Of a stretch of 32,628 nucleotides of DNA, positions 29,928-32,628 are shown piece by piece (the first letter of the stretch is position 1; each line of letters opens with the position of its first letter). The translations under genes and the position numbers were made by a program. Source of the DNA: Steroidobacteraceae bacterium (GTDB taxonomy: Bacteria; Chloroflexota; Limnocylindria; QHBO01); NCBI GenBank assembly GCA_025935615.1, contig JAICUY010000015.1:1-32628 (forward strand). The letters run 5' to 3'. The notes under the pieces are model-generated. The model saw only the letters and a list, made by a program, of their open reading frames with translations, did not search any database and was not told where the DNA came from.

Positions 29928-30046
29928 GCGGTGGGTTGCGGGTCGGGCGCAGATATCAGCCGGACTTCTACGTTCGACGGAATCGGGGGGCCGTTCCGCT
30001 CCGCATAACAGTCCCACTGCTCGGGGGACGATATTTGTCGCCGAAC

Positions 30047-30063
30047 GCTGCTGGTTGAGCAGC
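30047..30063 (-). terminator. Weak hairpin after the (alpha/alpha)6-like gene
   Basis: GCTGCT (30047-30052), loop GGTTG, AGCAGC (30058-30063), about 30 bp past the stop codon at 30093 on the minus strand. There is no T-run directly after it. Confidence 0.25.
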
Positions 30064-30092
30064 CGGCCTGATGTCCGCGGGCACCCTCCGTT

Positions 30093-32012
30093 CTACCAAT
30101 GCGACAGGTGGGCATCGGCCAGGCAGGCGTAGAGCAGCACGCCGATGCTCCAGGCATGTGACAGGGTGAGCAGGCCGCCCTTGGGGCCGGCCCAATCGGT
30201 CTGGTAATAGCGCTCGGTGACCATCCCGATGCGGGCGTTGAAGTCGCCGTCGTGCCGCGCGATGAACTGGAGGAAGCAGGCGAGGTTGTCGCGTGCGCGA
30301 TCGGCGTACCAGCCGTCACCGAGTAGGTCGGCCAACCGCAGCAGCTCCGGGTAGCAGACCAGGCCGTAGGCGTGGAGGTGCTGGTTCGAGGGCGAGGCCA
30401 TGTCGCCGCCGCGCGTGCGGAAGTCGTACTCGCCCAGCAGCGTGTCCGGCGCGAAGGCGACGTTGTAGGCGTAGCGGAAGGTGAGCATCCAGTCGGCGGC
30501 GCGCCGGGCGAGGTCGAGCCAGTGTGGGTCACCGTCGGCCTCGTGCAGCACGACGTAGGCGATCACGGCGTTGTAACCGTCCTCGCTGGTCGGCGTGAGC
30601 AGGACGTCCTCCGGGGCCCCGTAGATGAGCTCGGCCTCGACGAAGCGGGCGTAGAAGGCGGCCGCTCGCTGTGCTACCGCTAGCCAGGAGGCGTCGCCGA
30701 GGCGCTCGCCGCCCTCGACCAGCGCGGCGACCCACAGAAGGCCGGCGGCGCCTTCCCGGGACTCGACCGCGCCGGTCTGGAGGTCGTAGTAGGAACCGAG
30801 GTTGCCGTCGTCGCGCTGGCGCGACGCGACGAAGCGCAGGTTCGAACCGATGGCGGCGGCCCACGCCGGATGGTCGACGCCCCGCTCGCGCTCCGCGTGC
30901 AGGGCGCGGGTCATGAACAGGGTCGCCTCGGCCAGGGTGCGGGCGTGGACCCACGAGGGCTGTGGGTTCCAGCCGCCGATCCAGCGGCCGTCGCGCCACT
31001 CCCCGTAGAAGGCGCCGCAGGGCGCGAGGGCGGCCGCGATCGTGTCCAGCACCCGCGTGCCGGCGTCCACGTAGCGCTGATCGCCCACACGACGGCCATG
31101 CTGGAGCAGGGCCGCTGCCCACGGGGCACCGCTCACCCACGCGACATGCATCGAGCGACGGTCGAGCTCGGCCGCCGCTTCCCGATCGAACGCCGCGGTC
31201 TCGTACAGCACGCCGTCGGCGGCGTGGTAGTGCCAGCGGTACAGACCTTCCGCCGCCAGCGCGGCAGCCTCGGTCGGTTCCATCCACGGGTTCAGCTCAT
31301 GGACCGATACGCGACGCGCGGCCTCTCCCCGCAGGAACGGCGCGTACGCATGGGGATCGGCCGGGCCCACTGCAACGCGGAATCGCAGCCGGAGCTCCTC
31401 GCCGGGCTTCCAGCGGTACCACCGCAGGTCGGGCGGCCCGGCCGTCTCGGCATCGACGTACGACACCGGCTCCTCGCGGTACGGCGCGTCCAACCAGATC
31501 TCGCTGCCCGCCGCATCGCCCCGCAACCCGACGCCCGACATGCCAAGCGGCGTCACCTCGTCCCCGGCGAGCGCGGCGAAGGCCGCATCGGTCCAGGCGC
31601 AGACGGCCGCCATCGCCGTTCGGTCGGAGCGGAAGGACCACTGGTCGCTGACGAGCTCGCTCGGGTCGCCGCCGTTCGGATCCCAGCGCGGGAAGCGGCG
31701 CTGGTTGTCGGGCAGCCGGTTCTCGCCGTAGAAGCAGCCGGGGATCAGCCACTTCGGTCCGATCACCGGACCCAGCCGGAAGCCGAACCGAACGGCCATC
31801 TCCAGTGGCTCGTCGCGCTCGAGGCGGAGTGTCAGTTCGACCTCGCCATCGGTCCAGCGCTGCGTGGCCATGACGCCATCGGCAGCTCCGCTGAGGTCGT
31901 CGCCGACCGGGATGCGGATCGACGGCGCATCGGGCAGGAGGATCTCGGCCAGGCAGTCGCTCTCCAGCGCCCCGAACTTCAGCCGGCCGCCGCCGACCTC
32001 TGGCTCAGGCAA
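30093..32012 (-). CDS. Unclassified protein: beta-sandwich plus (alpha/alpha)6-barrel glycosidase-like domain
   Basis: About 639 aa from a TTG start at 32012; GTG/ATG choices near the N-terminus are absent, and further upstream the frame is an Arg/Ser-rich shadow of the GH2 gene. TTG has GAGG 9 nt upstream and overlaps the GH2 stop by 8 bases. Residues about 1-255 look like a beta-sandwich (LEMAVRFGFRLGPVIGPKWLIPGCFYGENRL). Residues about 270-639 form repeated helix pairs with aromatic clusters (HVAWVSGAPWAAALLQHGRR, WIGGWNPQPSWVHARTLAEATLFM, LGSYYDLQTGAVE, GAAGLLWVAALVEGG, TSEDGYNAVIAYV), as in alpha/alpha-toroid hydrolases. I cannot assign a GH family. Cytoplasmic. It is probably co-transcribed with the GH2 gene. 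Confidence 0.6.
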   Translation of the reverse strand: MPEPEVGGGRLKFGALESDCLAEILLPDAPSIRIPVGDDLSGAADGVMATQRWTDGEVELTLRLERDEPLEMAVRFGFRLGPVIGPKWLIPGCFYGENRLPDNQRRFPRWDPNGGDPSELVSDQWSFRSDRTAMAAVCAWTDAAFAALAGDEVTPLGMSGVGLRGDAAGSEIWLDAPYREEPVSYVDAETAGPPDLRWYRWKPGEELRLRFRVAVGPADPHAYAPFLRGEAARRVSVHELNPWMEPTEAAALAAEGLYRWHYHAADGVLYETAAFDREAAAELDRRSMHVAWVSGAPWAAALLQHGRRVGDQRYVDAGTRVLDTIAAALAPCGAFYGEWRDGRWIGGWNPQPSWVHARTLAEATLFMTRALHAERERGVDHPAWAAAIGSNLRFVASRQRDDGNLGSYYDLQTGAVESREGAAGLLWVAALVEGGERLGDASWLAVAQRAAAFYARFVEAELIYGAPEDVLLTPTSEDGYNAVIAYVVLHEADGDPHWLDLARRAADWMLTFRYAYNVAFAPDTLLGEYDFRTRGGDMASPSNQHLHAYGLVCYPELLRLADLLGDGWYADRARDNLACFLQFIARHDGDFNARIGMVTERYYQTDWAGPKGGLLTLSHAWSIGVLLYACLADAHLSHW

Positions 32013-32628
32013 GGGTGATGGCCTCGGTATTCCAGCCGCCGATGCGCAGGCATCGCTCACCCTCGGGCACGCCCTCCCACGCGACGCGGACGAGGCGCTG
32101 CTCCCCGGGGAGCAGGAGCAGGGCGTCGTCATCGGGCACGGCCCAGCCCGACGCGCCATAGGGCCGCCCATCCTCGATCCGGACGAGGAGTGCCAGCCAC
32201 TTCCCGGTGTTGTGGAGCGTGACTTCCCACGCATCGTCGGCCATCCGGCGCTCGGTGAGGAGCATCGTCGCGGGCAACGTACGCATCGGTCCCAGATCCT
32301 CGGCCGCGCTGAACAGGTAGCGCGTCGACGCATCGCCCAGCCGCAGCTCGAGCACGACGAGATCGCCGGCGATGGCCGAGTTGCTGCGCATGGCAATGCT
32401 GCCGAGGTGCGTCGTCGCGTTGGGCGCCAGCACGACCGGCTGCTGCATCGGTCCCATGCGGGTGCCGTCCGCCGCAAACCAGGCAATCTCCAGAAGGCCC
32501 GATACGGCCGCATCGGTCGCGTTCGAGCCGAACAGGCTCACGTCGAGACCGTCGGAAGCCGCCTGCGAGCCGTACCGGGCAGCAAGGTGAATCGGCTCAT
32601 AGGCATGCGCGACCGCGAAATAGACTGG
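32005..32628 (-). CDS. GH2-family (beta-mannosidase-like) C-terminal part, N-terminus outside window
   Basis: The frame is open to the window edge; the first visible codons read PVYFAVAHAYEPIHLAARYGS, the usual sequence just after the catalytic barrel of GH2 beta-mannosidases (P-x-Y-x-A-x-x-x-A-x-x-P-x-x-x). Ig-like C-terminal domains follow (LDVSLFGSNATDAAVSGLLEIAW; ALLVRIEDGRP). Only about 207 residues are visible, so the catalytic residues lie outside the window and the family call rests on the tail. An internal GTG at 32541 is not the true start. Overlap with the next gene suggests an operon for beta-mannoside breakdown. Confidence 0.6.
   Translation of the reverse strand, partial: PVYFAVAHAYEPIHLAARYGSQAASDGLDVSLFGSNATDAAVSGLLEIAWFAADGTRMGPMQQPVVLAPNATTHLGSIAMRSNSAIAGDLVVLELRLGDASTRYLFSAAEDLGPMRTLPATMLLTERRMADDAWEVTLHNTGKWLALLVRIEDGRPYGASGWAVPDDDALLLLPGEQRLVRVAWEGVPEGERCLRIGGWNTEAITLA

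Noticed and set aside
26781-30008. A 1075-codon plus-strand open frame.
   Set aside because: It runs antisense through GH31/36-like and GH1 genes and in the wrong frame through the racemase-like gene; composition is Arg/Gly-rich with no domain. A high-GC shadow.
32013-32513. Upstream extension of the (alpha/alpha)6-like protein frame.
   Set aside because: The extension is an Arg/Ser-rich shadow of the GH2 frame, which reads as a normal Ig-like C-terminus.

Overview
This is a GC-rich bacterial window of about 32.6 kb with tightly packed genes, many 4-base stop/start overlaps and very short 5' leaders. Two F420-type enzymes (a DUF385 nitroreductase-like protein and a PPOX-family protein), many lipoproteins and a large stock of glycoside hydrolases fit an uncultivated Chloroflexota lineage (for example Limnocylindria-like) or an actinobacterium. 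This placement is an inference; there is no rRNA or tRNA gene to fix it.

Layout, left half (1-16.9 kb): the end of an ABC-2 exporter permease is followed at once by a tandem array of hairpin repeats (559-860), a small membrane protein, and a 1081-residue secreted ExeM/NucH-like nuclease. Next comes a metal locus. A Fur-family repressor, an arginase/agmatinase-family ureohydrolase and a frame-broken SH3 lipoprotein form one minus-strand operon. It faces a NiCoT-like nickel/cobalt transporter across a clear palindromic operator. After it come a DUF2269-like membrane protein, an ArsR-SRPBCC fusion regulator divergent from a methyltransferase, and an HxlR regulator divergent from an HtrA-like protease plus DUF385 pair with a 21-bp palindromic operator. 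Then come a secreted protein with a strong terminator, a pair of related RNA hairpins ahead of a lipoprotein, a pantothenate operon (DUF2520 Rossmann protein, panC, panB), a GNAT acetyltransferase and a PPOX-family protein.

Right half (16.9-32.6 kb): a carbohydrate-use region. A minus-strand, translationally coupled operon encodes a double metallo-beta-lactamase-fold protein, a GH84-like hexosaminidase and an FGGY sugar kinase whose only sensible start codon is CTG. Divergent from it are an NTF2-like protein and a sugar ABC transporter (binding protein and two permeases, no ATPase). Beyond a palindromic repeat cluster lie a GH31/GH36-like alpha-glycosidase, an Asp/Glu racemase-like protein, a GH1 beta-glycosidase, an unclassified protein that looks like an (alpha/alpha)6 glycosidase, and the C-terminus of a GH2 (beta-mannosidase-like) enzyme. 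Together these suggest import and intracellular trimming of oligosaccharides containing mannose, glucose, galactose or GlcNAc.

Two whole-window signals stand out. Many start codons sit 6-9 nt after a TANNNT box (leaderless transcripts). The octamer GCATCGGT/ACCGATGC occurs about 26 times by hand count, where base composition predicts one or two.
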